Shown: positions 25,845 to 35,972, counted from the first letter of the stretch. The stretch is DNA of 64,000 nt from Hanleya hanleyi (GCA_036873755.1 JAVTVY010020529.1:1-64000), one strand, 5' to 3'. Notes: generated by a model from the letters alone, not told the origin. Made by a program: numbers and translations.

Positions 25845-26016
25845 GTCTAGACGCGTCCGGACGTGTCCAGACGCACCTGGTTGCGGCCGGGCTCTGCTCT
25901 GGGACCGCGACCGGGCGAAGCCGATCCTCGAGGCGGACGCGGGGCGGGCGCAGAGCGGACGCACGCTGGTCGCGACCAGGTCGCGTCTTCTCAACCCTTA
26001 GTTCTTGCGCGTAGTG
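25845..26016 (-). repeat. GC-rich inverted arm, right copy
   Basis: Reverse complement matches 20282-20470 across GCGCAAGAACTAA, GACGCGACCTGGTCGCGACC and CTCTGCGCCCGCC, then diverges. Very high CpG content. The ~65-100-codon frames on both strands are composition artefacts. Confidence 0.75.
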
Positions 26017-26148
26017 TATGTAATGGCAGAGTCCTGAAAAGTATGAATGGAATTTAACTCTAGATTTCATGCTTGGAAGCATCTTAGTTCTGGTACAGAA
26101 CTCTAGCTGTTTCAGAATGCATGTGTCCATTCCAACACAGATAACTAA

Positions 26149-26579
26149 AGCCCAACTCATACTACAAACATTTTGTTGTATTAGAACAGAACAGTTTATG
26201 GTCGTGGTAACCTCACACTGCAAACATTTTCTCTTGACCGCAAGTCACCGCGATCAAGCAGTGAGGCTGCCGGGCATGTGATGGGTGCCATTTTGTTGTG
26301 TCATGTGAGAGCGGCTTCGTCACATGACCGACAGCTGCCAGTTGATTGGATATACTGTTGGTAATTGTTCGGACACATGTTCGCGATCACCACACACTGA
26401 AGACAAAAAACTGTTTTGAGGATGAAAACATGTTCCGAAAATCAAACATGTTTGATTTCGCGAACTTGTCCCTCGAACAGAATGTTTGTGTTTCTGGGCA
26501 CCTCGCACTTCAGACTAAGCATGTTCTGAACAGTGTTTTTGTTGTAATACAACAAAATGTTTGTAGTGTGAGTTGGGCT
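26149..26579. mobile_element. 431-bp MITE with 35-bp TIRs and TAA target duplication (PIF/Harbinger-like)
   Basis: TIRs start AGCCCAACTCA and run ~35 bp through AAACATTTTGTTGTATTA with one mismatch (T/C at position 12). The flanks are TAA at 26146-26148 and TAA at 26580-26582. A 3-bp TWA duplication is the signature of the PIF/Harbinger superfamily. The interior has further loose self-complementarity around GAACATGT and no coding part, so it would depend on a transposase elsewhere. Confidence 0.7.
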
Positions 26580-27035
26580 TAAGGAACTCAGAACAGTTCC
26601 ACTGGATATGCTTAGTTCAGAATGGAACATTCAGTCTTTTTGACAGCCTCTCCAATGTCCCTGTAGAATGTAGCCTTTCTACATGATCTTGAACAGCTCC
26701 ATGCATGTAACAAAATGGACAGAGAAAAATCAACAAAAGGCCCGGTCTGTAGGGTCATTGATGGATGAAATTGCTCTCCTGGGCTTCATGTCCAGTTGAT
26801 TAAGAGACCTGCATGATTAAATTAAATGACAGTAATGGACAGGCTGGTCATACGGTCCAGAACTGACCACAGTGAATGACCGGACAATTACTGTGGTCCT
26901 GACACTGGCTGAAGCTGTGACAGTTCTGATTTTGCCAGAGCGTCATGGCAATGGTCTCTAGAGAAAAATACATGCATGTTGCATGGTTCAAGACATACAT
27001 GTATGGGTTATTCAGCCAGCATTCATAATGACCAC

Positions 27036-27996
27036 TGGGAATGACATGTAAATTAGGGCCGAATCATCATGAGACACTGACAATACTTGATACACTGACA
27101 ATACTTGATACACTGAGTGACAATACTTGATACGCTGATGATACTTGATACACTGAGTGACAATACTTGATACACTGACAATACTTGATACACTGAGTGA
27201 CAATACTTGATACACTGATGATACTTGTTACACTGAGTGACAGTACTTGATACACTGATGATAATTGATACACTGAGTGACAATATTTGATACACTGAGT
27301 GACAATACTTGATACAATGATGATACTTGATACACTGAGTGACAATACTTGATGCAATGACAATACTTGATACACTGAGTGACAATACTTGATATATGTA
27401 CATTGATTGTACTGGATTCACAGAGTGACAATACTTGATATATGTACATTGATAGTACTTGATTCACAGAGTGTCAATACTTATACATTGACAATATACT
27501 CGATTCACTGAGTGACAATGGGAATGACATGTAAATTAGGGCCGAATCATCATGAGACACTGACAATATACACTGACAATACTTGATACACTGAGTGACA
27601 ATACTTGATACGCTGATGATACTTGATACACTGAGTGACAATACTTGATACACTGACAATACTTGATACACTGAGTGACAATACTTGATACACTGATGAT
27701 ACTTGTTACACTGAGTGACAGTACTTGATACACTGATGATAATTGATACACTGAGTGACAATATTTGATACACTGAGTGACAATACTTGATACAATGATG
27801 ATACTTGATACACTGAGTGACAATACTTGATGCAATGACAATACTTGATACACTGAGTGACAATACTTGATATATGTACATTGATTGTACTGGATTCACA
27901 GAGTGACAATACTTGATATATGTACATTGATAGTACTTGATTCACAGAGTGTCAATACTTATACATTGACAATATACTCGATTCACTGAGTGACAA
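27036..27996. repeat. 478-483-bp segmental tandem duplication within the satellite
   Basis: GGGAATGACATGTAAATTAG with the following GGGCCGAATCATCATGAG occurs at 27037 and 27520. The copies stay aligned to ~27518 and ~27996. The only difference seen is a 5-bp loss (CTTGA) in copy 2 near 27568, which changes the offset from 483 to 478. Near identity implies a recent event. Confidence 0.85.
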
Positions 27997-29065
27997 TACT
28001 TGATATATGTACATTGATAGTACTTGATTCACAGTGTCAATACTTATACATTGACAATATACTTGATTCACTGAGTGACAATACTTGACACACTCACAAT
28101 ACTTGATACACTGAGTGACAATACTTGATACACTGAATGGCAATACATGTACTTGATACACTGAATACTTGATATATGTACATTGATAATACTTGATTCA
28201 CAGAGTGACAATACTTGATACATTGACAATATACTTGATTCACTGAGTGACAATACTTGATACACTGACAATACTTGATACACAGACAATACCTGATATA
28301 TGCACATTGATAGTACTTGATTCACAGTGACAATACTTGATACATTGGCAATATACTTCATTCACTGAGTGACAATACTTGATACACTGATGATACATGA
28401 CATTGATATACTTGATTCACAGAGTGACAATACTTGATACATTGGCAATATACTTGATTCACTGAGTGACAATACTTGATACACTGACAATACTTGATAC
28501 ACAGACAATACCTGATATATGCACATTGATAGTACTTGATTCACAGTGACAATACTTGATACATTGACAATATACTGACACTGAGTGACAATACTTGATA
28601 CACTCACAATACTTGATAGACTGAGTGACAATACTCGATACATTGACAATACTTGATACATGGAGTGACAATACTTGATACACTTAGTGACAATACTTGA
28701 TACACTGACAATACTTGATACTCTTAGTGACAATACTTGATGCATTGACAATACTTGATACATTGACAATACTTGATACACTTAGTGACAATACTTGACA
28801 CACTGAGTATGCTTGATACTCTGAGTGACATTACTTGATGCATTGACAATACTTGGTACATTGACAATACTTGATACACTGAGTGACAATACTTGATACA
28901 CTGAATGACAATACTTGATACATTTACAATACTTGATACACTTAGTGATAATACTTGATGCACTGAGTGACAATACTTGATACACTGAAAATACTTGATA
29001 CACTGACAATACCTGATACTCTGAGTGACAATACTTGATGCATTGACAATACTTGATACATTGAT

Positions 29066-29770
29066 TGGAGTACAAAGGAGAGCGACGAAATATATTCTAG
29101 GTTACCGGGAATGCCAGGACGAGGATTACAAATCCCGTCTAATTAAACTAAACTTACTGCCATTAAGTTATAGAAGAGAAATTATGGATTGTGTATATTT
29201 ATTTAAATGTTCTCGCGGTGATTATGACTTGGATGTGAATCAGTTTGTATCATTCAAAGCTCCAGAGAATGTACCAATGAAAATGCCCAAATTTAAAACT
29301 GAAAATTTCCGGCATTCTTATTTTTACAGAATCTTTTATCTGCACAACGTAAATTCATTACGTGACCTTTCGTCTTTTAGTATTGAGTCGCATAAAGCTA
29401 AGTTGATGAGATACTACTCGGCTTTTTTAAGAAACAAATTTGTATCAGACAACTCCTGTACATGGGTTAGCAAATGCCATTGTACATGTACGCGATGCTG
29501 ACTCATTTAGCTTCACGTGCATATTTTTCTTAATTCATTCATTTTTTATTTCTTACGGTCTTTTAGAATCAACTCTTTAGTATCTTATATATTTATAATA
29601 TTTTATTGTATTATTCCTTATGTACGTATGTTATGATTGTTAATATGTGCGTGTGTGTGTGTGTGCGTGTGTGCCTGTGTGTGGTTTTAATGGAAGATTG
29701 CTTAACTATAGGTGCCAGTCACCTGTGCAATCTCTTCCAGATTAGTGTCAAAGTTGATTAAAAAAAAAAT
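29066..29770 (+). mobile_element. 5'-truncated LINE (non-LTR retrotransposon): end of ORF2 plus 3' UTR and A-tail
   Basis: A plus-strand frame (about 29068-29501) encodes the region C-terminal to the reverse transcriptase catalytic core of Jockey/CR1-group LINEs: GVQRRATKYIL near the start, then LLPLSYRREIMDCVYLFK, a variable segment with FRHSYFYRIFYLHNVNSL, and a C-terminal Cys-rich tail WVSKCHCTCTRC before TGA. The catalytic domains are missing because of 5' truncation. A ~250-nt 3' UTR with a (TG)n tract (29644-29668) ends in an A-run (29760-29769), after which satellite sequence resumes. ATGs upstream of GVQRR lie in satellite DNA and are not its start. It is dead and was inserted after the satellite had formed. 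Confidence 0.85.
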
Positions 29771-29874
29771 ACAATACTCGATACACTGAGTGACAGACAA
29801 TACTTGATACACTGATGATACTTGATGCACTGAGTGACAATACTTGATACACTGACAATGCTTGATACTCTGAG

Positions 29875-30039
29875 CAGGGCCATATCCAGAGTTTATTTGG
29901 GGACACCCTTTCTTGCCTTTTTTGGGTGCATTTGTATGTATTTGGGTGCATTTGTATGTAAAAAGCATTAAAATTGCCTGTAAAGTTTGGGCGCCCATAC
30001 CCCTTAACAGGTATCAAAATGGCTCTGGATATGGCCCTG
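29875..30039. mobile_element. 165-bp MITE with CAGGGCCATATCCAGA ends, inserted in the satellite
   Basis: Left end CAGGGCCATATCCAGAG and right end CTCTGGATATGGCCCTG are inverted. Subterminal TTATTTGGGGACACCC and GTTTGGGCGCCCATACC match the 1.14-kb element at 13308-14451. CTGAG is duplicated on both sides (29870-29874, 30040-30044), and removing the element plus one copy restores a normal satellite unit (GATACTCTGAGTGACAAT). Because CT and AG at the repeat edges are complementary, the duplication could be read as 3-5 bp. An internal direct repeat, TTTGGGTGCATTTGTATGTA, occurs twice. Confidence 0.75.
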
Positions 30040-30292
30040 CTGAGTGACAATACTTGATGCATTGACCATACTTGATACATTGACAATACTTGATACACTT
30101 AGTGACAATACATGGTACACTGAGTGACAATACTTAATACATTGACAATACTTAATACATTGACAATACTTGATACATTGACAATACTTGATACACAAAG
30201 TGACAATACTTGATACAATGACAATACTTGATACACTTACATGTAGCAATAATACTTGATGCACTGAGTGACAATACTTGATGCACCGCACT

Positions 30293-30555
30293 GCGGTGGC
30301 CTAATGGTAGAGCGTCGGCCTCGTAAGCGATAGGTACTGGGTTCGATCCCAGGCCGGGTCATACCAAAGACTTGAAAAATGGAACTTGTTGCTTCATCGC
30401 TTACGCTCAGCATTAAGAGGATAGAACAAGGACTGGTTCGCTCGGTGTCAGTATAATGTGACTGAGTGGGGTGTCATGTCTGCCTACGGCATGATATTTC
30501 GGTGGGACAGCACTATAAAATGGCAGCATTAGATCTGCTCTGTTACAAGTTACAA
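30293..30555 (+). mobile_element. tRNA-derived SINE with conserved-type central domain
   Basis: The head (30293-30361) resembles a tRNA with an RNA polymerase III promoter: A box TGGCCTAATGG (30297-30307) and perfect B box GGTTCGATCCC (30340-30350). The anticodon loop CTCGTAA suggests a tRNA-Thr(CGT) ancestor, but the stem next to it (TCGGC / GCGAT) no longer pairs, so this is not a working tRNA. The body carries GTTGCTTCATCGCTTACGCT and TCGGTGTCAGTATAATGTGA, then GGTGTCATGTCTGCC, a block I associate with core-domain SINEs widespread in molluscs; the exact family name is not certain. It lies at the satellite's right border. Confidence 0.75.
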
Positions 30556-30866
30556 GGATTTAATTCAAACGATAATATTAGCTAAATATTTGGGTAGGCA
30601 AAAATTAGATTAACACAAGAGATATAGAAGGAAATCAGCAAGTGGACGAGCAAAATCTGCCTTAGAATACAGATTTTTAGACAATACCCCCAGCCTGGCT
30701 ACAACCTCCTGGATTTAATTCAAACGATAATATTAGCTAAATATTTGGGTAGGCAAAAATTAGATTAACACAAGAGATATAGAAGGAAATCAGCAAGTGG
30801 ACGAGCAAAATCTGCCTTAGAATACAGATTTTTAGACAATACCCCCAGCCTGGCTACAACCTCCTG
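30556..30866. repeat. Perfect 155-bp tandem duplication
   Basis: GGATTTAATTCAAACGATAA starts at 30556 and again at 30711. The units, each ending CTGGCTACAACCTCCTG, appear identical base for base. It directly abuts the SINE 3' end. No coding content. Confidence 0.85.
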
Positions 30867-31616
30867 ATCCAAATCAAGGCAATATCATTACATGATCAGA
30901 ATTTTGTGTGTGTGTGTGTGTATTCTACAATGTAGGTATCGCCTATATAATTACATAATGTCAGGTGATATACATAGAGTTTCTTATTTTGCCTTCCAGG
31001 TATAAGGCTGGGTCAAGTCGACCCAGGGTGCATCTGTTTTATTGAAGTATTTAATCTAGGTGTTGATATAAACAACCACTTTACAAGTAGCACTTGAAGG
31101 CATCTGTGACCTAATCAGATTAATTCATTCAGATTTCTCCATGCTGGCATCTAATGTGGCTAGACAGCCAGAAACTGACACAACTTCTCAATTATTATAA
31201 CCACAACTGATTAGAGAGTTCATTGTTTTCCTGATTGTGTGGGATAATGGGCTATATATCTGACAGCCAAGCTATAATCAGCCAGCCATAATTAATTCAA
31301 TAATAAAACAATTACTTAATCACACATACGTCACATGGACAGAGTCAGTGTCTTGTGCTAAATTTCATGGAAAACAAATTATTATGGAACCACAGAGAGG
31401 TTCTTATGGTACAGAAGGCCAAAGACAAAACAAGTGTGTTTTTCAGTGTTCAGGGAACATTTAGGGTACATGTATGTCCTTATTTGTATGTAGGGACAAT
31501 TTTCTGTTTTTGCAAAGCTTAAGTTTTGGAAAAAATGCCTGTCAAAAACCGGTAAGTGTAAACTGGCATACATGTACATGTAGTGTAGTCTGAGATACAT
31601 GTAAGTTGAAATTGAA
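30867..31616. other. Interval without recognised gene
   Basis: AT-rich, with a (TG)n microsatellite at about 30906-30921 and several ACATGTA words toward the end. No open frame of interest. Confidence 0.4.
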
Positions 31617-32218
31617 AAAGGAGATGCTACATATATGTGTATGATATGGTGAGATTTTGGCCTATACGTGGTATGGCTAAAATCGAAAAAAATAAAATGC
31701 CCTCAAAATAATTCTTTTAATGTAATGACAAGAGAAAATATACATGTATGTACACAATATGTAAAAGTTCTAGATCGATTGCTTTATCATTGTAGTCATG
31801 ACATGAAATTGAAATCTGCGGCATGTGCTATTTCGTGAAAAAAAAGGTCTAAATCGAGTTATTTAAACACACATTTAGACACAAAGGACCACATGGACCA
31901 AAAAGATTTTCCAGCAGTGGAGTTCTAATGCCACTGCACATCACCAAGTTAAATGGTGATTTGGTCCAAAGGGTCCTTCATGTCTAAATGTGCATTTAAA
32001 TGACTTGAGTTAGACCCATTTCTCACGAAATAGCACATGCTGCGGATTTCAGTTTCATGTCATAACTACAATCATAACGCAAACGAGCTAGAACTTTCAC
32101 ATATTGTATACATATATTTTCTCTTGCCGTTACATTAAAACACAATTATTTATAGGACATATTATTTTTTCGATTTAAACCGCACCACGTATATAGGCCA
32201 AAATCCTGCCTCTCCTTT
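31617..32218. mobile_element. 602-bp near full-length foldback (long-hairpin) element
   Basis: The left arm (~31617-31905) and right arm (~31960-32218) are inverted over almost their whole length. Outer ends are AAAGGAGATG versus, in reverse complement, AAAGGAGAGG. Then come GATTTTGGCCTATACGTGG / CCACGTATATAGGCCAAAATC, AAGTTCTAGATCGATTGC / CAAACGAGCTAGAACTTTC, GACATGAAATTGAAATCTGC / GCGGATTTCAGTTTCATGTC, and TTTAGACACAAAGGACC / GGGTCCTTCATGTCTAAA. The unpaired centre, near 31906-31955, contains GTGGAGTTCTAATGCCACTG. No clear target duplication. Transcribed, it would form a long imperfect dsRNA. Confidence 0.75.
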
Positions 32219-32989
32219 GTAGAAAAAAAAGTCCTTGGATGTGAAAATTGCATGCTTTCAGGAATTCCCCATTTTCCCAGATACATGTATGTCTCTATAA
32301 ATTGCTGCATCAGATACAAAATACTTCAGATACATGTATTTAATAATCTGATAGAAATGCGAATTATTTATAATTATTATTTTGCATGTAAAAAGTGAAA
32401 TATGATCTCATCGTATCAGTGTTCAGGCTCAACGGTACAGTTGTTTAGTGTAGCAATTGCAGGCTGTGGCAGCTGGTGTCACATGGTGTCACATTGCTGC
32501 AGTTTATTGCATTTGATCTGGCTTCACCCAGATTAATGTTTTCCTTGCATGTCTGACGTGCATACATCAAGACCTTTCCTAATACTTGTAGAGGGAACCC
32601 CAACAACAGTGGTATAATTTTAGCAGGTGTATCTTTTTTAATTTTCCCCAATGGCCAAACGATGTAAGAGATTTCCATACAAGTGACACCTGCCCTCCTT
32701 GGAGACATTTTTTTTCCAGTCATACCATTTGTCTTGAGGATTCCACTCTAAACTTCAATCACCAACATGTCAGGTTTGGTCCATCTTTCGTTTATTTAAG
32801 AGTCCTGAAACAAGGAGAAGAATAGTTTCCATGCAGAACAATGAGCCTAGACAGGTACAAGGTCAGTAGTACAAAGGTCATAACAATAGAAACTTACATG
32901 AAAGACCAACTGGAAGTTCAGTCTGACATGGGGAATGTTTTTTCTCATAAACAAATACTAAAGTGATCCCATTTATTTTATTGTTGGAA
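32219..32989. other. Interval without recognised gene
   Basis: A 92-codon minus-strand frame (32445-32723) has no recognised motif. The remainder is unique AT-rich sequence. Confidence 0.35.
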
Positions 32990-33398
32990 ATATAACCGGA
33001 CCTTATCCACTAGTTACTCCTGCATTATAACTTGACCTTATCCACTTATAGTTTCTCCTAAATTATAACAGAACCTTATCCACTAGTTACTCCTGTATTA
33101 TAACAGGACCTTATCCACTTATATATAGTTTCTCCTGCATTATAACAGGACCTTATCCACTAGTTACTCCTGCATTGTAACAGGACCTTATCCACTTTCA
33201 GTTTCTCCTACATTATAACAGGACCTTATCCACTAGTTATTCCTGCATTATAACAGGACCTTATTCACTTATATAGTTTCTCCTACAATGTACATTATAA
33301 TAGAACCTTATCCACATATAGTTTTTTCCTACATTATAATGGGAACTTAGCCACATATAGTTTCTCCTGCATTATAACAGGACCTTACTCACTTATAG

Positions 33399-33542
33399 AG
33401 CTGTACTGACTGGGCTGATCAGTGTCCAGGATAATAGGAACTGTGGACACTTGTGTTCTGGCACATGTACAATGTAGGCACCGGCATGATATGACTGAAA
33501 AAATGTTGAAAACGATGTTAAATCCTACTCATTCACTCACTC
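33399..33542 (+). mobile_element. SINE fragment, type S2
   Basis: CTGTACTGACTGGGCTGATC, then AGTGTCCAGGATAATAGGAA, GGCACCGGCATGATATGACT and a 3' tail GATGTTAAATCCTACTCATT ending in (CACT)n. Nearly the same as 40106-40244 and 41753-41866. It lies between minisatellite units and shares its last ~60 bp with the type S3 elements. Confidence 0.65.
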
Positions 33543-33689
33543 CTAGTTTCTCTACAGGACCATATCCACATATATTGTTTCCTACATTATAACAGGACCA
33601 TATCCACATGTAGTTTCTCCTACATTATAACAGGACCATATCCACATGCAGTTTCTCCTACATTATAACAAGACCTTATTCACATATAG

Positions 33690-34292
33690 TTTTTACCCCT
33701 CGGCCAAGTTTGGCCTAGGGGTATTGTCGTCATCATGTACGGCTGTCCGTCCGTTACCGCGATATCTACAGAACCGTTTCATGCATGGCAACCAAACTTG
33801 TTACATCTATTTATCTTCACGTAAATCAGAAGCCTATCGAAAATGAGTCATCTCGGACAATATTTTGCAGAGTTATGCCCCTTTTTACAAATAAAAATCC
33901 ATTTATGATTTGTTATTGTGATCATTTCAGAACCGTTCCATATACAACATCCTAACGTGATACAGTTGTTTCTCTTGACCTGAACTAGATGCCTATCGAA
34001 AATGAGTCGTGTCAGAAAGTATTTTGCAGAGTTATGCCCCTTGTCTAATAAAATCCACTAATTCCTATGTTAAGTTTGCATATAATTTCTATATCATGTT
34101 TGTATACTATCACATTTATTATTGATTGGATGACTGATTTATTGATTTATTCTCTTACACAATGCGAAGAATGCCTGCACTTACAATACCAGGGGTAAAT
34201 ATTTCTTCCCACAAGCCAATCAATTGGTAGAGACACCCTTACATTATAACAGCTGGGGGTCAGAGCCGAGGGGTTACGATAGCGCAGCTTCA
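33690..34292 (-). mobile_element. Family 4b element, ~600 bp, inside the 38-bp minisatellite
   Basis: The left edge TTTTTACCCCTCGGCCAA contains the imperfect stem GGCCAAGTTTGGCC, followed by GTCGTCATCATGTACGGC and TCCGTCCG. The right edge is CAGAGCCGAGGGGTT plus AGCGCAGCTTCAT. ACCCCTCGGC and GCCGAGGGGT are inverted. Read on the minus strand, the GGACGGAC run, stem and GGGGTAAAAA form the 3' module shared with families 1-3. The interior has two related ~130-bp segments ending in GAGTTATGCCCCTT. Just before the right edge it contains CTTACATTATAACAG, which matches the surrounding minisatellite unit. Confidence 0.65.
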
Positions 34293-35174
34293 TGTTCTTA
34301 CATTATAACAGGACCATACCCACATACAATTTCTCTTACATTTAACAGGGTCTTATCCACATATAGTTTCTTCTACATTATAACAGGGCCTTATCCACAT
34401 ATAGTTTCTCCTACATTACAACATGACCTCATCCACATATATTTTCTCCTACATTATAGCAGGACCTCCTCCACATATATTTTCTCCTGCATTATAACAG
34501 AACCTTTTCCACATAGTTTCCCATACATTACAACAGGGTCTTATCCACATATAGTTTCTCCTACATTATAACAGGACCTCATCCACATATAGTTCCAACT
34601 ACATTATAACAGGACCTATTCCACATAGTTTCTCCTACATTATAACAGGACCTTATCCACATTTAGTGTGTCCTACATTATAACAGGACCTCATCCACAT
34701 ATAGTTCCAACTACATTATAACAGGACCTATTCCACCCACATACAATTTCTCCTACCTTATAACAGAACCTTATCCACATATACATGTAGTCTCTCCTGC
34801 ATTTTACAGGGCCTTAATCCACATACATGTATAGTTCATCCTACATTACAACAGGACCTTATCCACATATAGTTTCTCCTACATTATAACAGGGTGTTCT
34901 CCACATATAGTTTCTCCTACATTATAACATGGTCTTAACCACATATAGTTTCTCCTACATTATAACATGGTCTTAACCACATATATTTTCTGCTACATTA
35001 TAACAGGACCTTATCCGCATATATTTTCTCCTACATTATAACAGGGCCTTATAGTTTCTCCTATATTATGACAGGAGCTTATCCACCTATAGTTTCTTCC
35101 ACATTATAACAGGACCTTATCCACATTATAACAGAAATTTCTCTTACATTTAACAGGATCTTATCCACATGTAG

Positions 35175-35660
35175 TTTTTACCCCTCGGCCAACTTTGGCC
35201 TAGGGGTATTGTCGTCATCATGTACGGCTGTCCGTACGTCCGTCCGTCCGTTACCGCGATATCTACAGAACCGTTTCATGCATGGCAACCAAACTTGTTA
35301 CATCTATTTATCTTCAACAGAAGCCTATCCCTTCGGACAATCCACAAATATAAATCCATTTATGTTTGTTATTGTGATAATTTCAGAACTGTTCCATATA
35401 CATCCTATGATACAGTTGACCTGAACTAGTGCCATCGATGAGTAGTTTTGCTTATGCCCCTTGTCTACCGTTACCGCGATATCTATATGCATGGCAACCA
35501 AACTTGTTACATCTATTTATCTTCACGTAAGTCAGAAGTCTATCGAAAATGAGTCATCTCGGACAATATAGAGTTTGCCCCTTTTTACAAATAAAAATCT
35601 TTATGATTTATTGTGATAATTTCAGAACCATTCCATATACAACATCCTAACGTGACCTCT
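35175..35660 (-). mobile_element. Family 4b element, second copy, degraded and right-truncated
   Basis: Same edge TTTTTACCCCTCGGCCAA after CACATGTAG, and same TACGGCTGTCCG run. The body has many small deletions relative to 33690-34292 (for example near 35320-35345 and 35400-35460) and a second GTTACCGCGATATCTA block at 35469. It ends at CTAACGTGACCTCTTGACCT, where the minisatellite resumes at CCACATATAG. The right terminus is lost. Confidence 0.6.
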
Positions 35661-35770
35661 TGACCTCCACATATAGTTTCTCCTACATTATAACAGGACC
35701 TCGTCCACATATAGTTTCTCCTACATTATAGCAGTTATGTCCAAACTCAGGAAAACTAGAAACCATTGAT

Positions 35771-35972
35771 TATTGTTTCCTCTAGGATTATAGATCCTCT
35801 TGAGCTTTATTCTCTGACCATTAAGCCATTGATCATTAAGACCATTACATTGATTAGAGTGAGACCAGACACAACTGCTATATTGTTTCCTCTAGGATTA
35901 TAGATCCTCTTGAGCTTTATTGATCATTAAGACCATTACATTGATTAGAGTGAGACCAGACACAACTGCTAT
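35771..35972. repeat. 110/92-bp tandem duplication
   Basis: TATTGTTTCCTCTAGGATTA starts at 35771 and 35881. The copies are otherwise the same except for an 18-bp segment (TCTGACCATTAAGCCATT region, ~35812-35829) present only in the first. Each ends CAGACACAACTGCTA. Confidence 0.8.

Larger units (their letters stand above)
20282..26016. mobile_element. Putative 5.7-kb element bounded by GC-rich inverted arms and TA
   Basis: Left edge CAGTGAGCGCAAGAACTAA (20282) and right edge, reverse complemented, CACTACGCGCAAGAACTAA (ending 26016), each followed inward by ~170-190 bp of extremely CpG-rich homologous sequence containing GACGCGACCTGGTCGCGACC and CTCTGCGCCCGCC. The flanks read TA on both sides (20280-20281, 26017-26018). 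The interior is AT-rich with internal duplications and no recognised transposase. Alternatively, these are two independent insertions of a ~200-bp element in opposite orientation. Arm homology is clear; the single-element reading is inference. Confidence 0.45.
27066..30293. repeat. 18/22-bp satellite array, interrupted by three insertions
   Basis: Basic units are TGACAATACTTGATACAC (18 bp) and TGAGTGACAATACTTGATACAC (22 bp, the same plus TGAG), mixed with variants such as TGATGATACTTGATACAC and TTGATATATGTACATTGA. The array covers 27066-29065, 29771-29874 and 30040-30292, broken by a LINE fragment, a 165-bp MITE and a tRNA-derived SINE. The many minus-strand frames reading YQVLS/SSIV are translations of the unit and not proteins: 18 is a multiple of 3 but 22 is not, so frames shift at every 22-mer. 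Confidence 0.9.
32990..35735. repeat. 38-bp minisatellite array, interrupted by a SINE tail and two family 4 copies
   Basis: The unit is about 38 bp, built from TTATCCACATATAGTTTCTC and CTACATTATAACAGGACC, with many 34-40-bp variants. The array occupies 32990-33398, 33543-33689, ~34293-35174 and 35661-35735. Both family 4 copies begin at the same point of the unit (right after CACATATAG or CACATGTAG). Open frames through the array, such as one with repeated PYPH peptides at 34224-34571, are unit translations. Confidence 0.85.

Noticed and set aside
27012..29075. Chain of overlapping minus-strand frames of 70-140 codons reading as YQVLSLSVSSIV-type repeat proteins
   Set aside because: They are translations of the 18/22-bp satellite. 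Frames switch at each 22-mer, several frames are open at once, and there is no start context or unique sequence.
27066..30293. Regularly spaced short repeats as a possible CRISPR array
   Set aside because: There are no unique spacers; units are directly adjacent satellite monomers in a eukaryotic context with LINE and SINE insertions.
30293..30361. Functional tRNA-Thr (CGT) gene
   Set aside because: A and B boxes are good, but the anticodon stem no longer pairs, no proper acceptor stem is found, and a SINE body follows directly.
32445..32723. 92-codon minus-strand ORF beginning MTGKKMSPRRAG
   Set aside because: No conserved motif, promoter or splice context; length compatible with chance.
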